Assembly (NCBI RefSeq): GCF_018130765.1
Contig: NZ_JAFCJZ010000003.1
Span: 186,001-250,000 of the forward strand
DNA from: Bradyrhizobium iriomotense
GTDB lineage: Bacteria > Pseudomonadota > Alphaproteobacteria > Rhizobiales > Xanthobacteraceae
DNA: 64,000 nt
Reading direction: 5' to 3'
Part shown: positions 27,457 to 36,117 of the stretch, piece after piece
Layout: every line of letters begins with the position of its first letter
Position numbering within the stretch: the stretch's first letter is position 1
Made by a program: the position numbers and the translations under genes
Notes under the pieces: generated by a model
Told to the model about the DNA's origin: nothing
The model's database searches: none
The model's input: only the letters and a program-made list of their open reading frames with translations

Positions 27457-28662
27457 GTGGCGAAAGTCGTTTTCAATCTGACCATTGAAGATAGTGGCGA
27501 AAGTCATTGCCGCATCGTCGCGGACTACAATTCATCGAGCCGCGAGATTGAAGTCGAAAAGCTCAAGCCGAGCTTCCGCCAGAATCTGAGGCCGTTGCAG
27601 GAAGCAATTCTCCAGTGCGCTGCCGCGCGCAACGCGAACGCGTCCGCGACAGGTGGCGGTGATGAAGCGAGACCCGCTTTGCGTGACGCTGCCGGAGGCC
27701 TGACCAAGGGGTCGGACGAGCGGATCGTGCAGGAGATCGGATCGCAACTCTTCGAGTTCATCTTTCAGCGCAAGATCCTCGAACTCTATCAGGAATGTTC
27801 CCAGGCGGCGCGAAAGGACGATCAGCCGTTCCTGATCCGTCTGCGGGTCACCGACCCCACGCTCGCTTACGTGCCATGGGAGACGATGTACGACAAGAGG
27901 AACCGCTTCTACGTGACGACGTCGCAAAGCACGCCATTCATGCGGGCCGTCGACGACTATGGCGAAGAGCGCCGGGTATCCGCGGCAAGGCCGATACGGA
28001 TGCTGGGCATGGCGGCGCGGGTCAAGGTCCTGAACGGATTGCCGCTGGACGAGATCGAGGTCGATGCCGAGCAGGTCGCGATCAAGAACGCGTTGAGCGA
28101 GCTGAACGACGGCAAGAGGCTGAAACTGTCGTGGATCCCCTCGGCGAAGGCTCGGGATCTCAACCGCCGCTTCCTGAGGGGAGACGAAGGCAAGCGGTGG
28201 GACCTGTTTCACTTCATCGGGCATGGCGGCCATGATCCCGAGCGGCAGATGGGCTTTATCGTGGTCCAGGAGGAGGGCGGGCCGAAGGGGAGAAGGCTTT
28301 ATGCCGACTCGCTGAAAGAATTCCTGACCCAGCCCGGTCAAACGCCGAGTCTCGTCGTCCTGAACTCCTGCAGCGGCGCGCAGGGCGAGCCGGGCTCCCT
28401 GTTCTCGAGCACCGCCGCCGAGCTCATTCAGGGCGGCGTGCCCGCCGTGATCGCCATGCAGTTCGAGATCAGCGACAACATGGGGCTCGCCTTCGCCGAT
28501 ACGTTCTACACCTATCTGGCGGAAAACGTCTCGATTCAGGCCGCGCTGGCGCATACCCGGGCCGAATTGAAGGCGCGGCAATTCGCCGAATGGATTTCGC
28601 CGGTCCTGTACATGCGCGGCCTCGACGGGGAAATTTTCGTGGACCGGGCCGGATCGGAGTGA
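27457..28662 (+). CDS. CHAT-domain (caspase-like) protease
   Basis: 401 residues. The N-terminal part (1-130) has no recognised family. The CHAT domain covers about 130-400: a lead-in strand LAYVPWETMY, the catalytic His in FHFIGHGGHD (H256) and the catalytic Cys in VVLNSCSGAQ (C305), followed by GGVPAVIAMQFEIS. CHAT domains are clan CD cysteine proteases related to caspases and separase, used in several bacterial defence systems to cleave a partner. Both catalytic residues are present. GTG 27457 was preferred over TTG 27403, which would add 18 Cys-rich residues. First gene of three; the next starts 10 bp on. Confidence 0.85.
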   Translation: MAKVVFNLTIEDSGESHCRIVADYNSSSREIEVEKLKPSFRQNLRPLQEAILQCAAARNANASATGGGDEARPALRDAAGGLTKGSDERIVQEIGSQLFEFIFQRKILELYQECSQAARKDDQPFLIRLRVTDPTLAYVPWETMYDKRNRFYVTTSQSTPFMRAVDDYGEERRVSAARPIRMLGMAARVKVLNGLPLDEIEVDAEQVAIKNALSELNDGKRLKLSWIPSAKARDLNRRFLRGDEGKRWDLFHFIGHGGHDPERQMGFIVVQEEGGPKGRRLYADSLKEFLTQPGQTPSLVVLNSCSGAQGEPGSLFSSTAAELIQGGVPAVIAMQFEISDNMGLAFADTFYTYLAENVSIQAALAHTRAELKARQFAEWISPVLYMRGLDGEIFVDRAGSE

Positions 28663-28672
28663 GTTTTCATCC

Positions 28673-30271
28673 ATGCATGGCCTTGACCCGTCGATCGTAG
28701 CTCTCGGCCTCGGTGCGATTGCGATCTGCGTCGTCAGCGCGATCGACTTCCACGCACCTTTCGAAACCGCGGACATCCGCTTTGCCGTGATGCGCGATCG
28801 CTATTATTTCGCGGTCTTCGCCTACGTCACGATCGCGGTGGTGTTCTATTTCTTCGTCGCGATCCTGATGTCGCGCGGAACTGGCCTCGTCGTCGCGATC
28901 CCTGCGACGATCGCCTTCATGGTGCTGACGCCCCATTTGCCGGTGCTCGGTTGGGTGATCGATTTCCTGCGACGCATGATGCAGACATTGGCACGCTATC
29001 CGCAGGTGGTGGAGACCGTCATCGTCGCCATCGCGCGGTCACCCATCAAGGTGACGGAGCGGGCAAGGCCCGAGTTGCAGCGCGAGCTCGAAGGGTACGG
29101 CGTTCCCGCCGGGCTGATCGAGAAGGCGCTCAACGACGACGACCAGGTGCTCGCACCCGGCGCCGCAACCATGATCAAGCAGGTCGCCTCCCTCCACACC
29201 AGTTTCGTCGAGCTGCGCAACAACAAGCGATTCAAGAGATTCTTCCGCGCCCGGAAAGCCGCCTTCGACGAGATGGAAAGGCAATATCGGCGCATGCTGC
29301 GGCGATCGGCCCGTGCCCTCCTGCTGACGGAGGACATCACGGTGTCGGACGTGGACGCGCTGGAGCTGGTGCTCGAGATTTCCGATTTCATCTCCGAGGA
29401 ATGCGAGGATCTGCGCGTCGCCTACCAGCGTCGATTGGCCGAGGCGACGTTGTCGGTGGTCGACAGGCGCGATTCCCGCACGGAGCTGATCTCCAGCTTC
29501 GGATATCAGACCGTTCTCCCCCAGCCGCTGCCGTTTGCGCCGCTGGTGATCATCTTCGTGCTCGACTTCGTGGTCTCCGTCGCACCGCTGTTCTTCATGG
29601 ACCTGTCGAAGAATTACGAGGTCGACTCGCTGACCGGAGGGCTCTCCTCCGCCGCACATGCGGTTGCCGTGATGATCTCGATCTTCTTTGCGATCTACCC
29701 GAAGGCCTCGACAAATTTCGCGCGTCCCTCGCTGTATGCCTTACCCTGGCGCTCCTACATCGTCTTCGGCGCGCTATCCTATTTGCTCGGCAACGCCGTG
29801 CTCTGGATCACCTACAGCGCGATTCCGATCGCGCCCGGTTGGCTGGCAAGCGGTCATCCGCTTGCGGCGAGCTCGCTGGTGTCCCTGGTCTTCCTGGTCA
29901 ATACGCTGGTCCTGAGCATTCTTCTCGACGTGCGGCTGAGAGCCGATTCACTGGACTATCACGAGGCAAGGCTGAGGGACGGCGCGACCCATGCGGTGGT
30001 CATGGCGTCCGTCATGCTCTGTCTTCTCATCGGATTCACATTGGTGAGCAGATATTTCGGCCTGAACATGCCGTATATCTCCTGGCTGCAATACGCTTTC
30101 ACCATAGCGCTGTTCGGTGTGCTCGGATTCGTCATGGGCTATCTCGTGCCGTCGACCGCGGAAGCCTACATCGAGGCCAACAAGCTGATCCGGAAGTCGT
30201 CGGCGCTTGACGGCAACCGGCTCGAATGGGCGGCGCCGGCGTCTCAGCCGAGCACGCAGCTCAGGTCTTGA
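28673..30271 (+). CDS. Multi-pass membrane protein of the CHAT operon
   Basis: 532 residues, not a family I recognise. About three helices at the N-terminus (roughly 8-27, 45-68, 70-95), a long soluble, charged, helical middle (100-280; e.g. RFKRFFRARKAAFDEMERQY), then about six helices (286-310, 330-348, 365-390, 400-420, 443-465, 473-497) and a short polar tail. No transporter, channel or enzyme motif is seen. Sandwiched 10 bp after one CHAT gene and 76 bp before another, it is a natural candidate for the membrane target or effector of these proteases, with the soluble middle exposed for cleavage. That role is inference. Confidence 0.72.
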   Translation: MHGLDPSIVALGLGAIAICVVSAIDFHAPFETADIRFAVMRDRYYFAVFAYVTIAVVFYFFVAILMSRGTGLVVAIPATIAFMVLTPHLPVLGWVIDFLRRMMQTLARYPQVVETVIVAIARSPIKVTERARPELQRELEGYGVPAGLIEKALNDDDQVLAPGAATMIKQVASLHTSFVELRNNKRFKRFFRARKAAFDEMERQYRRMLRRSARALLLTEDITVSDVDALELVLEISDFISEECEDLRVAYQRRLAEATLSVVDRRDSRTELISSFGYQTVLPQPLPFAPLVIIFVLDFVVSVAPLFFMDLSKNYEVDSLTGGLSSAAHAVAVMISIFFAIYPKASTNFARPSLYALPWRSYIVFGALSYLLGNAVLWITYSAIPIAPGWLASGHPLAASSLVSLVFLVNTLVLSILLDVRLRADSLDYHEARLRDGATHAVVMASVMLCLLIGFTLVSRYFGLNMPYISWLQYAFTIALFGVLGFVMGYLVPSTAEAYIEANKLIRKSSALDGNRLEWAAPASQPSTQLRS

Positions 30272-30347
30272 TTTCACGCCGGGCCCGCAAGGTCCGTGCG
30301 GCACATGAGGATGCGACGAAGCAGACCGTCTGGACAGGGGCGTAGTC

Positions 30348-33300
30348 ATGGCTGAACTCGAAGTAGCGAACGGGATCGTGGTCCGTAGTCCCGACGATGT
30401 CGAAATCAGGATCGTTCAGGACGGTCCGGTTCGCCGCGGATTTCGCCGAGGCACTGCCAGCCAGATCGATGGCGCCGATCAGCTCAAGGGGGCGTTGTCG
30501 GCGTCCGACTTCACCATAGCGGCCGAAGTCGAAATGGTACCGACGCGCCCGGGAACGCGGGCCTTGCGACGGGACCCATCGACGCCGACGCAGATCGAGG
30601 TCGAAGTCGGCCCGTCGGAAAGGGCGCTGGTCCTGATCGAGGGCGCAGGCGGTGTCTATGCCTGGACGTATCCGCAAGCGGCGGGCCAACCGTCAAGGCA
30701 GCGTGGAGGCGGACAAGTTCTGGTCTTTCCGCTGACGGCCGGGACGCGGGGCTCCGCACGCGGAGTCGCCCCCGCCAGCGGCAAGCGCGGTCCCGTTCTC
30801 GACTGGGTGTCCGACAAGCTGATCGATCCGGTCCGCGCCTATGTGCTGAAGTTTGCCGCCCGAACGGCGATCGACGTGGCGACCGACTATATCGAGGGGG
30901 ACAGGGAAGAGGGCATCGTGGTGATGGCCGGGCTCGATCCGGCCGCATGGACACCGGCGCGATCGGCGCGGCCCCAACTGCCGCAGCACCGCCCGCTGAA
31001 GATCCTGCTGATGGTGCATGGCACGTTCTCGTCGACGGCGAGCGGCTTTGCGCAGCTGGCCGGCTCCGACAGCGGGAGGACGTTCCTGTCGAAGGCCGGC
31101 GCGAATTACGACGTCGTCCTCGGCTTCGATCACAAGACCCTGACCGTCACACCTCGAGAGAATGCGGCCGCTCTTTTGGCCGCGCTGCAGGCGCTCGGCA
31201 TCCCCAAAAATTCCGCGATCGACGCCGTCATCCACAGTCGCGGCGGACTTGTCTATCGCGTGGCCGAACATCTGCTTGCGGACAAGCGGCCGGACATCCG
31301 GCTCGGCAAGGCCATCTTTGTCGGCTGCACCAATGCCGGAACGCATCTGGCCGAGCCCGAGAACTGGGCGGCGATGATCGACCTCTACACCAACGGGATC
31401 ATGGCCGGCGTCCGCGCGGTTTCATTCCTTGCGGGAGGCGCTGCGCTGAGTCCCATCGTGTCGCAGGGGATCAAGACCGTCGGCCGTTTCGTCCAGGCGT
31501 TTTCCGAGGTCGCCATCGACGAGGGCCGGGTGCCCGGACTTGCCGCGATGCGGCCGACAAGTGATCTCGTCAAGGAGTTGAACGGCGCGGACGGTCCGCT
31601 CGACAGGCTCGCGGCCTATCATGCGATCACGTCGAATTTCGTCGCGCAGATTGCACCCGACAAGGGCGTGACGAAGGAGTTCGCCGAGTTCATTGCCGAT
31701 CGTGTGACAAATAGGCTGTTCCAGCTCGACAACGATCTGGTGGTGGATACGGCGTCGATGACATCGTTCGGGACCCGTGGCCCACGCCTTGCGAAGGACG
31801 CGACGTTTGCTTTCGGCGATACGGACGACGTATTTCACACCACGTATTTTGCGACGGATATCGTGCCCGCGAAATTGAGCGAGTGGCTGGGCCTTGGTGC
31901 ATCTCGTCCCGAGAGAGTCCCGGTGCAAATCGACCTGCAGCAGCCGCCGCCGCGGCGATCGAGACGGGGAGTGGCGTCCATCGTCGAAAGCCCGCTCGAA
32001 TCCGGTTCGGCTGCGCGCGAATGGGAAGGTCCCGGATCAGGCTCCATGTCGGACACGCTCACATTGCGACGGACGCGATCGCGCTCCGCTCCTTCGGCCC
32101 GGCCGCCCGCGGCCAAGGAGGCACCTACCGCAGGTGACACGCCGCCCGCGGCATCGCCGTCGCCCGGTTCACGAACCGCGGCCTGCTATTTTGCTGCGGA
32201 GATCGAGTCTCACCCGCCGCCGAAGAAGCCGGTCCCGCTGTTCGTCACGGTCTCCCGACAGAAGATTGAGGCCGCGGAGAGCCCGGCCTCGGCCGCCCTG
32301 GATGCGCCGGTCAACGTCGATACGGCACGCGCGATCGTCGTCGAAGTCATCGCGCGCAAGAATTGCCGGGTCGTCGGAGACACCAGCGCCGAGGTCGACC
32401 TGCCGCGGGATCAGCGGGCGGAGTCGTTGCGCTTCGTTGTGGAGGGCGCCGCGGAAGGCGCGGCCGACATCCTGGTCGAAGCGCGGCAGGGCCCGCGCAT
32501 TCTCGCGTCGTTTACCTTGGCCCCCGTGTTCGTCGACGCCGACAGCAAGACCTTGCGCCGGAGCCAGGTCGGATTGGCCATGGCGGCCCATCCGGACGAG
32601 CCGGCGGTGCTGCGGATCTACGAGATCATGGAGAGCGGCAAGGTGACGCTGCGCTTCGATCTCGCCTGTGCCGATCCGAACATCGCGGTGTCGGAATCGC
32701 GCACGCTTCCGGGTGGCTTCTCCCGCGACGTCTATGTCGCGGAGATCTTCAAGGGCATCGAGAGCGCGTGGCTCGCAACGAACCGCCTGTATGACCAGTT
32801 CCTGTCGCGCCTGCAGGCCAACGGAATCGTCATGGCGAACGAGCTGCTGCCGGACAAGGTCCGCGAGGCGCTGTGGACCCACCGCGACGCGATCCGCGCG
32901 ATCCAGGTCATCTCCGAGGAGCCGTTCATTCCCTGGGAGCTGCTCTACATCAACGACCGGAAGTCCGGACCGGATGGGAAGGGTTTTCTCGCCGAATGGG
33001 GGCTGGTGCGCTGGCTGCACAGCACGCCGTGGCCCGGTCCGCAACTCGGCATGCGCAATGATCACGTCAACTACGTGATCCCGGCCTATGTCGATCCCGG
33101 CCTGCGGCTCGAAGGCGCCGATGCCGAACGCCAGATGCTGGCCAATCTGTTCGGCAGCCCCCGCGAGGTGACGGCCGAGAGCATCGCCGTCACCAGCTTC
33201 CTGCAGAAGGATGCGAGGGACTGCGACGTGCTGCACTTTGCCTGCCATGGCGAGGCGGCACAGCGGGCGGTGATGACGGCTGACCTGTTGATGACGGGCA

Positions 33301-33704
33301 CCAAGGTCGACGGCAATTTTGCCCAGGACTCGCTCTCGGCGGATCAGGTCAAGGCGTATGCCCGCTTCGCCGAGAGCGGGCCGAATCCGATCGTTTTCAT
33401 CAACGCCTGTCAGACGGGGCGTGCCGGGCGCGGCATCGGCGGAGGTGTCGCCGGTTTCGTCGATGCATTCCTGCGGCCGTACTCCGAACGCGGCGCGGGC
33501 GCACTGGTCGGCGCGCTCTGGTCGGTCGACGACAAGCTGGCCTACAGCTTTGCCGAGGCGTTCTATCGCTCGCTCAAGCAGGGGGAGACGCTGGTCGATG
33601 CCGTCCGCGCCGCGCGCGAGGCCGCCAAGAACCGGAAGGAACTGACCTGGCTGGCCTATTCCGTGTATGGCAATCCGTTCGCGCGCGCCTCGGATGCTCC
33701 GTAG
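30348..33704 (+). CDS. Alpha/beta-hydrolase-CHAT protease fusion
   Basis: 1118 residues. An N-terminal part of unknown fold (1-210) is followed by an alpha/beta-hydrolase-like domain (about 215-505): ILLMVHGTFSS with an oxyanion-type H-G (H224) and a nucleophile elbow AVIHSRGGLV with S297. A low-complexity Pro/Ser/Arg linker (about 525-610) leads to a small beta-rich domain (620-730). A CHAT domain closes the protein: IPWELLY, then VLHFACHGEA with H967 and IVFINACQTGR with C1021, then GALWSVDD. All nucleophiles are intact. The hydrolase may be a lipase-like effector or a recognition module, regulated by the CHAT part. Last gene of the three-gene unit. Confidence 0.82.
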   Translation: MAELEVANGIVVRSPDDVEIRIVQDGPVRRGFRRGTASQIDGADQLKGALSASDFTIAAEVEMVPTRPGTRALRRDPSTPTQIEVEVGPSERALVLIEGAGGVYAWTYPQAAGQPSRQRGGGQVLVFPLTAGTRGSARGVAPASGKRGPVLDWVSDKLIDPVRAYVLKFAARTAIDVATDYIEGDREEGIVVMAGLDPAAWTPARSARPQLPQHRPLKILLMVHGTFSSTASGFAQLAGSDSGRTFLSKAGANYDVVLGFDHKTLTVTPRENAAALLAALQALGIPKNSAIDAVIHSRGGLVYRVAEHLLADKRPDIRLGKAIFVGCTNAGTHLAEPENWAAMIDLYTNGIMAGVRAVSFLAGGAALSPIVSQGIKTVGRFVQAFSEVAIDEGRVPGLAAMRPTSDLVKELNGADGPLDRLAAYHAITSNFVAQIAPDKGVTKEFAEFIADRVTNRLFQLDNDLVVDTASMTSFGTRGPRLAKDATFAFGDTDDVFHTTYFATDIVPAKLSEWLGLGASRPERVPVQIDLQQPPPRRSRRGVASIVESPLESGSAAREWEGPGSGSMSDTLTLRRTRSRSAPSARPPAAKEAPTAGDTPPAASPSPGSRTAACYFAAEIESHPPPKKPVPLFVTVSRQKIEAAESPASAALDAPVNVDTARAIVVEVIARKNCRVVGDTSAEVDLPRDQRAESLRFVVEGAAEGAADILVEARQGPRILASFTLAPVFVDADSKTLRRSQVGLAMAAHPDEPAVLRIYEIMESGKVTLRFDLACADPNIAVSESRTLPGGFSRDVYVAEIFKGIESAWLATNRLYDQFLSRLQANGIVMANELLPDKVREALWTHRDAIRAIQVISEEPFIPWELLYINDRKSGPDGKGFLAEWGLVRWLHSTPWPGPQLGMRNDHVNYVIPAYVDPGLRLEGADAERQMLANLFGSPREVTAESIAVTSFLQKDARDCDVLHFACHGEAAQRAVMTADLLMTGTKVDGNFAQDSLSADQVKAYARFAESGPNPIVFINACQTGRAGRGIGGGVAGFVDAFLRPYSERGAGALVGALWSVDDKLAYSFAEAFYRSLKQGETLVDAVRAAREAAKNRKELTWLAYSVYGNPFARASDAP

Positions 33705-33897
33705 GTAGAAGCCGGGATCTATCCGTCGCCCTCTGCGTGTGGAGTTCGCGCCGGACCCGCTTACATGAACCTGACAGGGGCGGGAGGCGGGGCCTGCCGG
33801 GTGCTTTTTCGCTAGCCGAAACCGGACGAATGGGGGAAGAGAGCACGGATGCGGCGCGAGCCGTGCTGTGACACCGGAACATCCGGCGGGAAATGCG

Positions 33898-34572
33898 ATG
33901 CGCCTTCTGATCGTCGAGGACAATGCCGAGCTGTCGCGGCTCGTGGCCGGTGGGTTGTCGGCGGCCGGCTATGAGAGCGACATCGTGGGCAGCGCGGCTG
34001 AGGCGCGCGAGGCGGTCAGCAGCGTCAGCTATGCCGCGATGATCCTCGACCTTGGCCTTCCCGACGGCGACGGCCTGTCGGTGCTGCGCGAGCTGCGCCG
34101 GCAAATGGAACCGCTGCCGGTGCTGGTGCTGACAGCGCGCGGCGGCCTGCAGGACCGCGTGAGCGGCCTGCGCAGCGGCGCCGACGACTATCTCGCAAAG
34201 CCTTTCGCGATGGAGGAGCTGGTGGCGCGGCTTGAGGCGATCCTGCGCCGGCCTGGCCAGCTGCTCGGCCGCTCGCTGCATCTGGCCAACCTCGTCTACG
34301 ACACCGAAAGCCGCCAGATCTTCGTCGACGACCAGCCGCGGATCATCTCCGCGCGCGAGACCTCGGTGCTCGAGATCCTGTTGCGCCGGCAGGGGCGGGT
34401 GGTGCCGAAGAAGAACGTCGAGGACCACATCTTCGGCCTCGAAGGCGAGGTCGCCTCCAATGCGGTCGAGGTCTACGTCTCGCGGCTGCGCAAGCAGCTC
34501 GCCGAGCACGGCGCCAAGGTCGTGATCCACACCATCCGCGGCGTCGGCTATTTGATGGCCGAGGAGAAATAG
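33898..34572 (+). CDS. OmpR-family response regulator
   Basis: 224 residues. Receiver domain with LLIVEDN acidic pair, phospho-acceptor D51 in MILDLGLPDGDG, T in LVLTARG and K in DDYLAKPF; winged-helix DNA-binding domain from about 125 with ETSVLEILLRRQGRVVPK and NAVEVYVSRLRKQL...IRGVGYLM. Pairs with the kinase that starts 1 base after its stop. ATG 33898 starts at the conserved strand; GTG 33868 is less likely. The regulon is unknown; TctD/QseB-like regulators often control uptake genes, and an M20 peptidase plus TRAP permease genes follow on the other strand. Confidence 0.92.
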   Translation: MRLLIVEDNAELSRLVAGGLSAAGYESDIVGSAAEAREAVSSVSYAAMILDLGLPDGDGLSVLRELRRQMEPLPVLVLTARGGLQDRVSGLRSGADDYLAKPFAMEELVARLEAILRRPGQLLGRSLHLANLVYDTESRQIFVDDQPRIISARETSVLEILLRRQGRVVPKKNVEDHIFGLEGEVASNAVEVYVSRLRKQLAEHGAKVVIHTIRGVGYLMAEEK

Positions 34573-34573
34573 C

Positions 34574-35950
34574 GTGTTCGCCGTCCGGTCATCCGCCAGG
34601 CCGACGTTCAAATCGCTGATCTGGCGCATCGTGTTCATGCACATCGTCGCGGTCGCGGTGGTTGCGATCTTCCTGCCGCTGGTGCTGTTCTGGCTGCTCA
34701 ATTCCGAAGTCGACCAGTTGCACCGCGACGCCATGCGCGCTCAGGCCGAGGTGCTCGCCGAGCGCATCGTCCCGCAGGCGGACGGCACCTTGACGTTCAT
34801 TCTTCCGGACAGCCTGCGAGGTCTCTATTCGGAAGCCTACGGCCGGTACCTCTACGACATCCGCGACGAGGACGGACGCGTGTTGTTCTCTTCGCGGCGA
34901 AAGGCAGGCGATGCCACGCCGCCGCGTCTGTCCGAGACGATTTCCGGTGCTGGCGTCAGCCGCGTGATCGAGGGCAAGACGGTACGCATCCGCGTCGCCG
35001 AGGACCTTTCGCACCGCGACGTCATCATCGACGACATCATCTCGAACTTCTTCCGGCGGGTGGGGTGGATCACCATCCCGATCCTGCTGGTCCTGCTCGC
35101 CACCGACATCATCATCTTCCGCCGCGCGATCGCGCCGCTGTGGAAGGCCTCGGAGGAAGCCAGCAATATCGGCCCGGCGCGCACTCACATCCGTCTGCCG
35201 ACGGAGCATATCCCGCGCGAGATCATGCCGCTCGTCACCGCCGTGAACCAGGCGCTGGACCGCCTCGAGGATGGCTTTCGGGTGCAGCGCCAGTTCACCG
35301 CGGATGCCGCGCACCAATTGCGCACGCCGCTGGCGATCCTGCGCACGCGGATCGAGACGCTGCATGACGGCGCGGCAAGAGAGGTGCTGCATGCCGACAT
35401 CGAGAGCATGAGCCGCATCGTCGCCCAGCTCCTGGAGATCGCCGAGCTCGACACGCTGGTGCTCGATCCCGGCGAGACCGCCGATCTGCGCGCCGTCTGC
35501 ACCGAGGTGGTCGGTTCGATCGCGCCGTTCGCGCTCGCCCAGCACAAGGACATCGCGCTAAGGGGCACCGATGCGCCGGTGCTGATCCACGGCAATGCCG
35601 AGATGCTCCAGCGCGCGATCTTCAACCTCGCCGAAAACGCCATCAAGTTCACCGCGACGGACACCGCGGTCGACGTCGAGGTCGGCGAGGACGGTTCGGT
35701 GCGCGTGCGCGATTGCGGCCCGGGCATTGCGGAAGCCGAGCGCGATTTGATCTTCCAGCGCTTCTGGCGCGCCGACCGCCAGCGCAGCGACGGCGCCGGT
35801 CTCGGGCTCTCGATCGTGCGCGGCGTGGCCGACGATCACGCCGCGACGGTGGCGGTGGAGAACCTTCCGGGGGGCGGCGCGGAGTTCACGCTGCGGTTCC
35901 GGTTGGCGGAGGAGGGTGGCGACGGCGCGTCGAAGATGGCGCGGCATTGA
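34574..35950 (+). CDS. Sensor histidine kinase (TctE/QseC-like)
   Basis: 458 residues, GTG start. Two membrane helices (about 18-42 and 158-177) enclose a periplasmic sensor region of about 115 residues. A HAMP-like segment leads to the H-box FTADAAHQLRTPLAIL (H247) and an ATPase domain with NLAENAIKFT, RDCGPGIAEAE and GAGLGLSIV. The A-x-x-Q-L-R-T-P form of the H-box is typical of the TctE/QseC class. Partner of the preceding response regulator. The ligand is unknown. Confidence 0.92.
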   Translation: MFAVRSSARPTFKSLIWRIVFMHIVAVAVVAIFLPLVLFWLLNSEVDQLHRDAMRAQAEVLAERIVPQADGTLTFILPDSLRGLYSEAYGRYLYDIRDEDGRVLFSSRRKAGDATPPRLSETISGAGVSRVIEGKTVRIRVAEDLSHRDVIIDDIISNFFRRVGWITIPILLVLLATDIIIFRRAIAPLWKASEEASNIGPARTHIRLPTEHIPREIMPLVTAVNQALDRLEDGFRVQRQFTADAAHQLRTPLAILRTRIETLHDGAAREVLHADIESMSRIVAQLLEIAELDTLVLDPGETADLRAVCTEVVGSIAPFALAQHKDIALRGTDAPVLIHGNAEMLQRAIFNLAENAIKFTATDTAVDVEVGEDGSVRVRDCGPGIAEAERDLIFQRFWRADRQRSDGAGLGLSIVRGVADDHAATVAVENLPGGGAEFTLRFRLAEEGGDGASKMARH

Positions 35951-35956
35951 CGCTGC

Positions 35957-36105
35957 ACCCTCTCCCCCTGCGGGAGAGGGTGGCTCGCCGCGATAGCGGC
36001 GAGACGGGTGAGGGGTTCTATCCGCGAGTCCCGCTTTCAGTTGGGCGCGCTGAGAGAACCCCTCATCCGGCGCTTCGCGCCACCTTCTCCCACAAGGGGA
36101 GAAGG
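35957..36105 (+). repeat. 149-bp mosaic repeat, copy 1
   Basis: Modules in order: hairpin ccctctccccctgcgggaga-ggg, palindrome ctcgccgcgatagcggcgag, gggtgaggggtt, a variable middle, aacccctcatcc, ggcgcttcgcgcc, and hairpin ccttctcccacaaggggaga-agg. The halves gtgaggggtt and aacccctcat pair with each other, so the whole can fold as one long structure. The same element in the same orientation recurs at 37480-37629. The two bracket the M20 peptidase gene. Confidence 0.85.
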
Positions 36106-36117
36106 AAGAGAGCGGCG

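Noticed and set aside
27457..33704. Gasdermin or type III-E CRISPR association of the CHAT genes
   Set aside because: No gasdermin-like protein, Cas gene or repeat-spacer array is visible in the neighbourhood; the membrane partner is a multi-pass protein of another shape.
32169..33923. 584-codon minus-strand frame opposite the hydrolase-CHAT gene
   Set aside because: High-GC antisense shadow: no family resemblance, whereas the plus strand has clear catalytic motifs.
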